A DNA stretch of 64,000 bases from Methylobacterium nonmethylotrophicum (GTDB lineage: Bacteria; Pseudomonadota; Alphaproteobacteria; Rhizobiales; Beijerinckiaceae): assembly GCF_004745635.1 (NCBI RefSeq), contig NZ_SRLB01000025.1:1-64000 (forward strand), read 5' to 3'. A program made the position numbers and the translations under genes. This document shows positions 16,025 to 23,242 of this stretch, in pieces. A model generated the notes under the pieces. That model searched no databases and was not told the DNA's origin. It saw nothing but the letters and a program-made list of their open reading frames with translations. Numbering within the stretch: the first letter of the stretch is position 1; every line of letters starts with the position of its first letter.

Positions 16025-17071
16025 ATGCGTGCGATCGTCCTCGACGATGCGGAGCTGAACAACCTGCTGATGCTCGAGGCGTTGCGACCGATCCCGGATT
16101 GCCGGCCCCAGAGCTTCACCCGGCCGGCCGACGCGCTCGCCTTCGCGGCGGCGCATGCCGAGGAGATCGGCATCGTGCTCACCGATTACGAGATGCCGGG
16201 CATGGACGGCCTCGCCGTCATCCGGGCGCTCCGGGCCCTGCCGGGCTTCACGCACGTGCCGGTCGTGATGGTGACGAGCTTCGACCAGCGGGCCCTGCGC
16301 CGCTCCGCCCTCGAGGCCGGCGCGACCGACTTCGTCAACAAGCCCTGCGACCCGGTCGAGATCCGGGCCCGCGTCTCCAACCTCCTGGCGCTCAGCCGCG
16401 CCTACAAGGCCCAGCGGGCCCAGGCCGCCCAGCTCGCCCGGGAGGTCGCCGCGGCGGTGGCCCTGGTCGAGGCGCGCGAGCGCGAGATCGTCACCGTGCT
16501 GATGCGCGCCGCCGAGCACCGCGACACCGATACCGGCGACCACGTCGCCCGGGTGGCGACCTACACCACGCTGATCGCCGAGGCCCTGGACCTGCCGCCC
16601 GAGCGCTGCCGGCTGATCAGCCTGGCCTCGACGATGCACGACGTCGGCAAGATCGCGATTCCCGACGCGATCCTGCTCAAGCCCGGCCCCCTGACCCCGG
16701 AGGAGCGCCGGGAGATGGAACGCCACGCCGAGCGCGGGGCCCGCATCCTGGCCAACAGCAGCTCCGACGTGGTGCGGCTGGCCGCCGAGATCGCCGCGAG
16801 CCACCACGAGCGCTGGGACGGCGCCGGCTATCCCAACGGGTTGTCCGGCACCGACATCCCGCTCCCGGGCCGCATCGTCGCGGTGGCGGACGTGTTCGAC
16901 GCCCTGACCAGCGACCGGCCCTACAAGCGGGCCTGGAGCCTGGACGCGGCCCACGCCTTCCTCCTGCGCGAGGCCGGGGCGCATTTCGACCCGGCGGTGG
17001 TCCGGGCCTTCCTGTCGCGCTGGGACGCCGTCGCGGACCTCGTCGGCCAGGCCGCGAACCGGGCCGCCTGA
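16025..17071 (+). CDS. Response regulator with HD-GYP phosphodiesterase domain
   Basis: The 348-residue protein joins an N-terminal receiver domain (residues 1-122) to a C-terminal HD-GYP domain (about 155-335), which in this family hydrolyses cyclic di-GMP. The phospho-acceptor is Asp54 in VLTDYEMPGMDG and the conserved Lys is Lys106 in FVNKPCDP. The metal-binding HD is His205-Asp206 in TMHDVGKIAIPDAILLKPG, and the GYP loop is HHERWDGAGYPNG at 260-272. All catalytic residues are present, so it is probably active. GGAGGAGA precedes the ATG. It lies eight bases upstream of a hybrid histidine kinase, the likely phosphodonor. Confidence 0.95.
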   Translation: MRAIVLDDAELNNLLMLEALRPIPDCRPQSFTRPADALAFAAAHAEEIGIVLTDYEMPGMDGLAVIRALRALPGFTHVPVVMVTSFDQRALRRSALEAGATDFVNKPCDPVEIRARVSNLLALSRAYKAQRAQAAQLAREVAAAVALVEAREREIVTVLMRAAEHRDTDTGDHVARVATYTTLIAEALDLPPERCRLISLASTMHDVGKIAIPDAILLKPGPLTPEERREMERHAERGARILANSSSDVVRLAAEIAASHHERWDGAGYPNGLSGTDIPLPGRIVAVADVFDALTSDRPYKRAWSLDAAHAFLLREAGAHFDPAVVRAFLSRWDAVADLVGQAANRAA

Positions 17072-17079
17072 GCGCCGCG

Positions 17080-20000
17080 ATGACCAACCCGCACGGGCAG
17101 CCGGGCCAGAACCGGCAGTTGCGGGCCCGGATCATTCGCCTCGCGGACGATCCGGTCCAGGCCCCGCCAGGCCGTCCCGCCCAGGCCCCGCCAGGCTATC
17201 CCGCCCAGGCCCCGCCAGGCCCTCCCGGCGCGGCGCTCCCCGGGCGCCCCGACGCCGCGGATCCGGATCCCGCGAGGCCGAGCGCGACCGACGCTCCGCC
17301 GGGCCGCCGGTCCCTCGCGGGGCGCCTGGTGCCGCGGCGGCGCGACCGGCCGGAGCCGCCGACCGGCGCGGGCACGGCCGCCGGGGTCGCGCGCAAGGCG
17401 GCCGGCAGCCTCGCGAACCGCCTGGGACGGGCCGTGCTCGGAGCGGTCATCGTGGCGCTCGCGTCCGGCACGGCGATCGGCGCCTGGCACGAGGTCCACC
17501 GCTACGCCGCCGACACCCGCCAGGCGCTGACCGGCCTCGCCAAGGTCTTCGCCGCCGCCGCCGCGGGAGCCGCGGCGGCGGACGATGCGGCGGGCGCCCA
17601 CGCGGCGCTCCGGGCGATCGCCCGCCAGGACGGCATCGTGTATGCGGGGCTGACCCGCCCGGACGGGTCGGCGCTCGCCGAGCAGGGCAGCGGCCTGCGG
17701 CTGGCCGGCGACCTCGACCTCGATCAGGAGGGCGGCGTCACGCCGCTCGCCCTCGTCCTCACCCACACGGTCAAGGTCAGCGTGCCGGTGGTGGAGAACG
17801 CCCGCACGGTCGGGCGCGTGACCCTGATCGCCGACACCGCCGACCTCGTCGGGCGCCTCGTCGACGTGGTGCGCAACGCCCTCCTGGCGGCCGGGCTGGC
17901 GATGGCGGTCGGGTCCGCGGTGGCCTGGCGCCTCGCCCGCGCCCTGACCCGGCCGCTCTCCGCGCTCGCCCACACGATGGACGCGGTGCGCGAGAACCAC
18001 GATTACGGCCGCCGCGTCGCCCTGCCGGCCGGGAAGGCCGCCTCCGACGACGAGGTCGAGCGGCTGGCGACGAGCTTCAACGGCCTGCTCGACGCCGTGC
18101 GCGAGCGCGACCAGCGCCTCGTCGAGCACCGGGCCCGGCTGGAGCAGGAGGTGAGCGACCGCACGCACGACCTCAGCGAGGCCAAGGAGGCTGCGGAAGC
18201 CGCCAACAGCGCCAAGTCGTCGTTCCTGGCGACGATGAGCCACGAGATCCGCACGCCGATGAACGGCATGCTGGTGATGGCCGAGCTCCTCGCCGCCGCC
18301 GACCTCCCGGCGCGGCAGCGCCGCTACGCCGAGGTGATCGCCCGCTCGGGCCAGAGCCTGCTCGCGATCATCAACGACATCCTGGACTTCGCCAAGGTCG
18401 AGGCCGGCAAGCTCACCCTGGAGCGCATCGCCCTCGACCCTTCCGAGGTCGCCGACACCGTCGTGACGCTGTTCGGCGAGCGGGCTCGCGCCAAAGGGCT
18501 CGACCTCGCGGCGATCGTGGCGCCGGACGTGCCGCGCGCGATCTCCGGCGACCCGGTGCGCCTCGGCCAGATCCTCGGCAACTTCGTCAACAACGCCCTC
18601 AAGTTCACCGAGGCGGGCCACGTCCTGGTACGGATCGAGACCCGCGGCGAGGGCCGGAAGCTCCGCCTCAGCGTGACCGATACCGGCATCGGCATCCCGG
18701 CCGCGACCCTGCCGACGATCTTCTCGGCCTTCTCGCAGGCCGACGGCTCGACGACGCGGCGCTTCGGCGGCACCGGCCTCGGCCTGTCGATCGCCGAGCG
18801 GCTCGTCGCCGCCATGGACGGGCGGATCGGGGTCGAGAGCGAGGTCGGGCGCGGCTCGACCTTCTGGGCCGAGATCCCGCTCGCGGTCCTGGCCGCCGCC
18901 GAGACGGTCGAGCGGGCGCCGGGCATCGCAGCAGGGGTGACGGTCGCGGTCGCGGGCGCGGCGACCGGCACCGTCCTCGCGGAGGGCCTGCGCACCGCCG
19001 GCTTCATGCCAGGCGCTCCCGGGAAAGAGGCGGCCGGAACAGGAGGGCGGCCGGGGGCGCACCACATCGTCGAGGCCGGCGCACTGGCCCGCGCGGGACG
19101 GCGCCCGGACGGGGCCGGCCGGGTCATCGCGCTGGCGCCGATGGGCGAGCCGAGCGGGGCCGCCGTGCTCTCGGCGGGCCTCGCCGACGCCCTGCTGCGC
19201 TGGCCGCTCGTGCAAGGGGAGTGGCGGCCGGCCCTGGCGGCGCTCGCCGGCGGCGGGAGCTTCGCGGGCATCGGGGCCGAGGCCGGCCCGGTCGCGGCCC
19301 TGCCGCGCTTCCCCGCCGCGCGGGTCCTGGTGGCGGACGACAACGCGGTCAACCGCGAGGTCGCGGTCGAGGCCCTGGGACGCCTCGGCGTGACGCGGGT
19401 CACCACCGTGGAGGACGGCTTCCAGGCGCTCGAGGCGGCCCGCGAGGGCGCCTTCGACCTCGTCCTGATGGACGGCAGCATGCCGGGCCTCGACGGCTTC
19501 GACGCCGCCCGGGCGATCCGCCAGTGGGAAGCGGCGGCCGGACGCGGCCGCCTCCACATCGTGGCGGCCACCGCCCACGTCGTCGGCACGGCGGCCGGCG
19601 CCTGGCGCGAGGCCGGGATGGACGGGGTGCTCGCCAAGCCCTTCACCCTGACCGACCTCGCCCGCACCCTGGCGGCCGCCTTGGGCGAGGAGGGTTCAGG
19701 CGGGACTGCTTCGGGCGAGGAGGCCTCCGTCGAGGCTTCGGCCGCAGCCTCGGAGGCGGGGCCCGCGCAAGCCGGGGCCGCGCCCGCCTCGCTCCTCGAC
19801 CCCGGCACCCTGGCGGCGCTCGCCGAGATGGCGGAGGGCTCAGGCTCGGCCTTCCTCGAGCGGGTCCTCGGGCTGTTCACCGCCCACGCACCCGAGGGCC
19901 TGGCGGCCCTGCGGGCGGCGGCCGACGCGGAGGCCGCGGGTCGGGCCGCCCACGGGCTGAAGTCGATGAGCCTCAATGTCGGCGCCGCGGCGCTCGCCGC

Positions 20001-20160
20001 CCAATTGCGGGACATCGAGCACGCCGCGCGGGTCGAGGGGCGGGTGCCGGACGCGGCCGCGCTGGCTCCCCTCGAGGGCCTGCTCGACGCGACCGTGGCG
20101 GCCCTTCACGGCCGGTTCGGCCTGCCCGCTCCCGGCAAGGCCCTGCGCGACGCGGCCTGA
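17080..20160 (+). CDS. Hybrid sensor histidine kinase with receiver and Hpt domains
   Basis: This 1026-residue, BarA-like membrane kinase begins with a Pro-rich cytoplasmic stretch (1-110), then TM1 (about 117-136), a periplasmic sensor region of about 125 residues and TM2 (about 265-288). HAMP, HisKA with His388 in SHEIRTPMNG, and HATPase (NFVNNALKF, DTGIGIP, GGTGLGLSIAERL) follow. A degenerate receiver-like segment (about 620-735) precedes a true receiver with Asp798 in LMDGSMPGLDG, and an Hpt domain with His958 in AAHGLKSMS closes the protein. The full relay His-Asp-His is present, so a separate response regulator should exist; the HD-GYP protein encoded just upstream is the obvious candidate. 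The signal is unknown. Confidence 0.94.
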   Translation: MTNPHGQPGQNRQLRARIIRLADDPVQAPPGRPAQAPPGYPAQAPPGPPGAALPGRPDAADPDPARPSATDAPPGRRSLAGRLVPRRRDRPEPPTGAGTAAGVARKAAGSLANRLGRAVLGAVIVALASGTAIGAWHEVHRYAADTRQALTGLAKVFAAAAAGAAAADDAAGAHAALRAIARQDGIVYAGLTRPDGSALAEQGSGLRLAGDLDLDQEGGVTPLALVLTHTVKVSVPVVENARTVGRVTLIADTADLVGRLVDVVRNALLAAGLAMAVGSAVAWRLARALTRPLSALAHTMDAVRENHDYGRRVALPAGKAASDDEVERLATSFNGLLDAVRERDQRLVEHRARLEQEVSDRTHDLSEAKEAAEAANSAKSSFLATMSHEIRTPMNGMLVMAELLAAADLPARQRRYAEVIARSGQSLLAIINDILDFAKVEAGKLTLERIALDPSEVADTVVTLFGERARAKGLDLAAIVAPDVPRAISGDPVRLGQILGNFVNNALKFTEAGHVLVRIETRGEGRKLRLSVTDTGIGIPAATLPTIFSAFSQADGSTTRRFGGTGLGLSIAERLVAAMDGRIGVESEVGRGSTFWAEIPLAVLAAAETVERAPGIAAGVTVAVAGAATGTVLAEGLRTAGFMPGAPGKEAAGTGGRPGAHHIVEAGALARAGRRPDGAGRVIALAPMGEPSGAAVLSAGLADALLRWPLVQGEWRPALAALAGGGSFAGIGAEAGPVAALPRFPAARVLVADDNAVNREVAVEALGRLGVTRVTTVEDGFQALEAAREGAFDLVLMDGSMPGLDGFDAARAIRQWEAAAGRGRLHIVAATAHVVGTAAGAWREAGMDGVLAKPFTLTDLARTLAAALGEEGSGGTASGEEASVEASAAASEAGPAQAGAAPASLLDPGTLAALAEMAEGSGSAFLERVLGLFTAHAPEGLAALRAAADAEAAGRAAHGLKSMSLNVGAAALAAQLRDIEHAARVEGRVPDAAALAPLEGLLDATVAALHGRFGLPAPGKALRDAA
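17158..17229 (+). repeat. Three 24-bp tandem repeats in the kinase gene
   Basis: CAGGCCCCGCCAGGC recurs at 17158, 17182 and 17206, a 24-base period. In frame it encodes three units QAPPGRPA, QAPPGYPA, QAPPGPPG. Being a multiple of three, copy-number change would lengthen or shorten the cytoplasmic N-terminus without a frameshift. Confidence 0.85.
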
Positions 20161-20265
20161 GGGCGGCGGGAAACGCCGCCGCCGCCCGGACCCATCCGGG
20201 GCCTGCGGCGTTACCCTCCATCCGCCACGGCCACGCTCGCCGGGCGACCGGAGGGCGAGATCACA

Positions 20266-21237
20266 ATGGCTCACGAGAGCAGCGGCGCCATCTACACCGC
20301 CGCCGGCGCGAACCTCGCGATCGCCGTCGCGAAGTTCGTCGGCGCCTTCTTCACCGGCAGCAGCGCGATGCTGGCGGAGGGGGTGCACTCGGTGGTCGAC
20401 ACCGCCAACCAGGTGCTGCTGCTCGTCGGGCTCAAGCGGGCCGCCAAGCCGGCGGATGCGCGCTTCCCGTTCGGATACGGCCGCGAGGTCTATTTCTACG
20501 CCTTCCTGGTCGCGCTGCTGATCTTCCTCGGCGGCGGCGCCTTCGCGGTCTACGAGGGCGTGCACAAGCTGCAGCACCCCGAGCCCGCCGCCGACGCCGT
20601 GATCCTCGGCCGGACCGTCCCGGGCTTCATCGTCAACCTGGCGATCCTCGGCTTCGCGGTCCTGGCCGAGGGCTATTCCTGCCTCGTCGCCCTGCGGGCG
20701 TTCTGGGACGAGAAGGGCCGGCTGCCGCCGATCACCGCCATCCGGCGCAGCAAGGACCCGGCCCTGTTCACCGTGCTGGTCGAGGACGTGGCGGCGCTGA
20801 CCGGCCTCGTGGTGGCGCTCGCCGGCGTGATCCTGGCCGAGACGCTGCGGCAGCCCGCCTTCGACGGCATCGCGTCGATCGCGATCGGCCTGATCCTGAT
20901 CGGCATGGCGGTCTTCCTGATGATCGAGACCCACGGCCTGCTCGTCGGCGAGGCGGCGGAGCCGGAACTGGTCGCGCGCCTGCACGAGATCGTGCGATCG
21001 GAGCCCGGGGTGCATCACGTCAACGAGGTCCTGACCCAGCATCTCGGGCCCGCCGACATCCTGGTCAATGTCAGCCTCGACATGGACGACACCCTGACGG
21101 CCGGCGACATCGAGCGGCTGGTCGGCCACCTCGAGACGCGGATGAAGCAGGCGAGCCGGAAGGTCCGGCGGGTCTTCATCGAGATCCAGGCCCGCCACGA
21201 CGCCGTCCGGCAGCCGGACCCGGCGCCGGCCGGGTGA
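20266..21237 (+). CDS. Cation diffusion facilitator (ZnT9-like) transporter
   Basis: This 323-residue inner-membrane protein with about six helices would export divalent metal in exchange for protons. Helix II carries HSVVDTANQ (His41, Asp45), the usual first metal half-site. In helix V the second half-site is LVEDVAALTG (Glu173, Asp174) in place of HxxxD; this E/D variant is typical of the SLC30A9/ZnT9-like subgroup, so the substrate may not be zinc alone. A cytoplasmic domain follows (VHHVNEVLTQHLGPADILVN). The GGAGGGCGAG before 20266 supports the start. It stands alone behind the kinase gene. Confidence 0.93.
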   Translation: MAHESSGAIYTAAGANLAIAVAKFVGAFFTGSSAMLAEGVHSVVDTANQVLLLVGLKRAAKPADARFPFGYGREVYFYAFLVALLIFLGGGAFAVYEGVHKLQHPEPAADAVILGRTVPGFIVNLAILGFAVLAEGYSCLVALRAFWDEKGRLPPITAIRRSKDPALFTVLVEDVAALTGLVVALAGVILAETLRQPAFDGIASIAIGLILIGMAVFLMIETHGLLVGEAAEPELVARLHEIVRSEPGVHHVNEVLTQHLGPADILVNVSLDMDDTLTAGDIERLVGHLETRMKQASRKVRRVFIEIQARHDAVRQPDPAPAG

Positions 21238-21617
21238 TCCGGCCCGCATGCGGGCCGGGTCCGGGCCGGCCTTCCGGCCTGCGGCAAACCGTACCGGTCT
21301 CGCCGTGTGATCCTCATCCCCGCAGATAGACTTATATGCAATTATCGGCAACGTGAAATTAGATTTTGCAACCTTGAGTATATTTCCTCCGGTTGCGTCA
21401 GTGTGAAATCCACAGGAACTACCTGATTTTATCGCCGCGTTGCTGCTACCAGCTTGCAGGCAGAGATGAGCCTTGCCAACAAGTCTGGGGGACCAGGCGA
21501 CGGCCAGCGGGTACTTCGTCCGTGATGGTCCCAAGAAGACCGAGAGGCGGCGCGAAGCCGGGAGATGGCCCGCTCCAACGCCTCCACCCGTCCACCACAC
21601 TCGCGAAGCGGAACCCT
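21238..21617 (+). promoter_or_regulatory. AT-rich leader of the second mucR gene
   Basis: This 380-base gap holds no supported gene. From 21320 to 21430 it is AT-rich (AGACTTATATGCAATTATCG, GAAATTAGATTTTGCAACC, TTGAGTATATTTCCTCC), similar in character, but not in sequence, to the leader of mucR copy 1. TTGCAA and TATATT elements at 21366-21382 could form a promoter. MucR-type autorepression through AT-rich DNA is a plausible use. Confidence 0.4.
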
Positions 21618-22049
21618 ATGATGTCAGACGTGGAAACTCAGGATCGGGACACGGGCGAGCTCGTCATGCTCACGGCCGACATCGTGTCGGCCTACGTGTC
21701 GAAGAACTCGGTGCCGGTCGGAGACCTCGCCAGCCTGATCGCCGCCGTCCATGCCTCGCTGGAGCGCGTCGCCTCGCCCCCCGCCCCCGAGGCCGAGAAG
21801 CCCACGCCCCCCGTCCCGATCCGCAAGACCGTCACCCCGGACCACATCATCAGCCTGGAGGACGGCAAGCCCTACAAGTCGCTCAAGCGCCACCTCACCA
21901 CACGCGGCCTCACCCCGGACCAGTACCGCCAGAAATGGGGCCTGCCCCACGACTACCCGATGGTCGCCGCCACCTACGCCGCCCAGCGCTCCGAACTCGC
22001 CAAGAGCTCGGGCCTCGGCCAGCAGCGCAAGAATCGCGGGACGCGGTAG
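21618..22049 (+). CDS. mucR: MucR/Ros-family transcriptional regulator, copy 2
   Basis: The 143-residue product has the same core as copy 1 (LTADIVSAYVSKNSVPVGDL to PMVAATYAAQRSELAKS). Its N-terminus is different (MMSDVETQDRDTGELVML), and it has a short tail (GLGQQRKNRGTR) instead of the Ala/Glu-rich, AT-hook-like tail. Over 348 bases the two genes differ at about ten positions by hand alignment, which is too similar for ancient paralogues. Two adjacent ATGs (21618, 21621) are possible starts, with AGCGGAACC upstream. It is convergent with rimM. Confidence 0.9.
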   Translation: MMSDVETQDRDTGELVMLTADIVSAYVSKNSVPVGDLASLIAAVHASLERVASPPAPEAEKPTPPVPIRKTVTPDHIISLEDGKPYKSLKRHLTTRGLTPDQYRQKWGLPHDYPMVAATYAAQRSELAKSSGLGQQRKNRGTR

Positions 22050-22067
22050 TCGGGATCGTGAGCGCGC

Positions 22068-22089
22068 GGCGCCCGGCTCTCCGGGCGCC
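22068..22089. terminator. Hairpin between convergent mucR copy 2 and rimM
   Basis: GGCGCCCGG (22068-22076) pairs with CCGGGCGCC (22081-22089) across CTCT. There is no T-tract on either strand, so if it ends transcription it does so inefficiently or with Rho. Its position 19 bases after the mucR stop and 27 before the rimM stop suits a shared terminator. Confidence 0.55.
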
Positions 22090-22116
22090 GTCGTCCGGTC
22101 CGGGGCGCCGTCGCCG

Positions 22117-22800
22117 TCAGGCGGCGTCGGGATCCCGGGGAGAGGCCGGGGCGAAGAGATCCTCGGGCGGATCGACGACGATCCGGCCGCCGGCGATGTC
22201 GATCTCGGGCACGAAGGCCCGGGTGAAGGGCAGGAGCGCCGGGCTGCCGCCCGAGACGGGCGCGATCTCCAGGAGGTCGCCGCCGCCGTAATTGGGGACG
22301 GACCGCACCGTGCCGACCGGGGCTCCGCTCCGGTCCACCACCGCCAGGCCGACGAGGTCGGCGGAGAAGAACTCGTCCTCGTCCTCCGGGGCGCCGAGCG
22401 CCCCGCGCGCGACGTAGAGGGCGAGACGGTTCAGGCGCTCGGCCCCGTCGCGACCGGAGACGCCGGCCACGCGGGCGATCAGCATGTCGGATGCCCCCGC
22501 GGCGGGGCGCAAGGACACGAATTCGATCCGGCTGCCGTCGGCCCCGGTGAGCGGGCCGTAGGACCCGATCGCCGCCGGGTCGCCGGTATAGGACTTGAGC
22601 CGCACCTCGCCGTGGAGGCCGTGGGCGCGGCCGAACTCCCCGAGCAGCACGAATCCGGGATCGGCGGCGATCCCCGATTCGGCGCGCGCGGGCGCCTCGC
22701 TGCGCGGCGGCGCGACGCCCCGGCGCGGGTCGGAGCCCCCGCGGGCCGGGCCCGGGGGGGTCGGGCCGCGGGGGGGACGGGCGTCGGGGCGGCGCGCCAC
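22117..22800 (-). CDS. rimM: Ribosome maturation factor RimM
   Basis: RimM binds ribosomal protein S19 and assists maturation of the 30S head and 16S rRNA processing. The conserved part covers about residues 48-215: VLLGEFGRAHGLHGEVRLKS, the linker, then the PRC-barrel EFFSADLVGLAVVDRSGAPV and LPFTRAFVPEIDIAGGRIVV. A Pro/Arg-rich extension of about 46 residues precedes the normal start if translation begins at GTG 22800. No good ribosome binding site marks that GTG, and internal GTGs could serve, so the start is uncertain. It lies 10 bases behind rpsP. Normally trmD and rplS follow; here the next gene is mucR on the opposite strand. Confidence 0.92.
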   Translation of the reverse strand: MARRPDARPPRGPTPPGPARGGSDPRRGVAPPRSEAPARAESGIAADPGFVLLGEFGRAHGLHGEVRLKSYTGDPAAIGSYGPLTGADGSRIEFVSLRPAAGASDMLIARVAGVSGRDGAERLNRLALYVARGALGAPEDEDEFFSADLVGLAVVDRSGAPVGTVRSVPNYGGGDLLEIAPVSGGSPALLPFTRAFVPEIDIAGGRIVVDPPEDLFAPASPRDPDAA

Positions 22801-22810
22801 GGCCGGACGC

Positions 22811-23167
22811 TTACTCGGCGTCGGCGCCCGCGCCGGCCTTCTCGGCGCGGGCGGCGGCGCGCTCCTTGGCCTTGGTGCCCGGCTCGCCCTTCTGCGGGTT
22901 GCTGCGGGCCGGGCGCTTGGCGAGGCCGGCGGCGTCGAGGAAGCGCAGGACGCGGTCGGTCGGCTGGGCGCCCTTGGCGAGCCAGGCCTGGACCTTCTCG
23001 GTCTCGAGGACGACGCGGGCCGGATCGTCCTTCGGCTTCATCGGGTCGTAGGCGCCGACCTTCTCGATGAAGCGGCCGTCGCGCGGGGCGCGGGCATCGG
23101 CGACGACGATGCGGTAGTACGGACGCTTCTTGGCGCCGCCGCGGGTCAGGCGAATCTTGAGGGACAT
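22811..23167 (-). CDS. rpsP: 30S ribosomal protein S16
   Basis: S16 is a primary assembly protein of the 30S subunit. The 118-residue product starts MSLKIRLTRGGAKKRPYYRI and continues VVADARAPRDGRFIEKVGAYDP, the family N-terminus. The globular part ends at about residue 82. An Ala/Glu/Lys-rich tail of about 35 residues follows (PQKGEPGTKAKERAAARAEK), which is common in alphaproteobacterial S16. It sits between ffh (75 bases upstream) and rimM (10 bases downstream), a conserved gene order, and is probably cotranscribed with both. Confidence 0.97.
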   Translation of the reverse strand: MSLKIRLTRGGAKKRPYYRIVVADARAPRDGRFIEKVGAYDPMKPKDDPARVVLETEKVQAWLAKGAQPTDRVLRFLDAAGLAKRPARSNPQKGEPGTKAKERAAARAEKAGAGADAE

Positions 23168-23242
23168 CTGTCTCTTCCTGTCTGTGGTTGGGAGGGTCGT
23201 TTCGACGTCGCGGGCGGGGGAGGGGCCTTCGGCCCCTGCCGC

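Noticed and set aside
16921..19578. 885-codon minus-strand frame opposite the HD-GYP and hybrid kinase genes
   Set aside because: Arg/Gly/Asp/His-rich translation typical of the antisense of GC-rich coding sequence; the opposite strand has unmistakable kinase domains.
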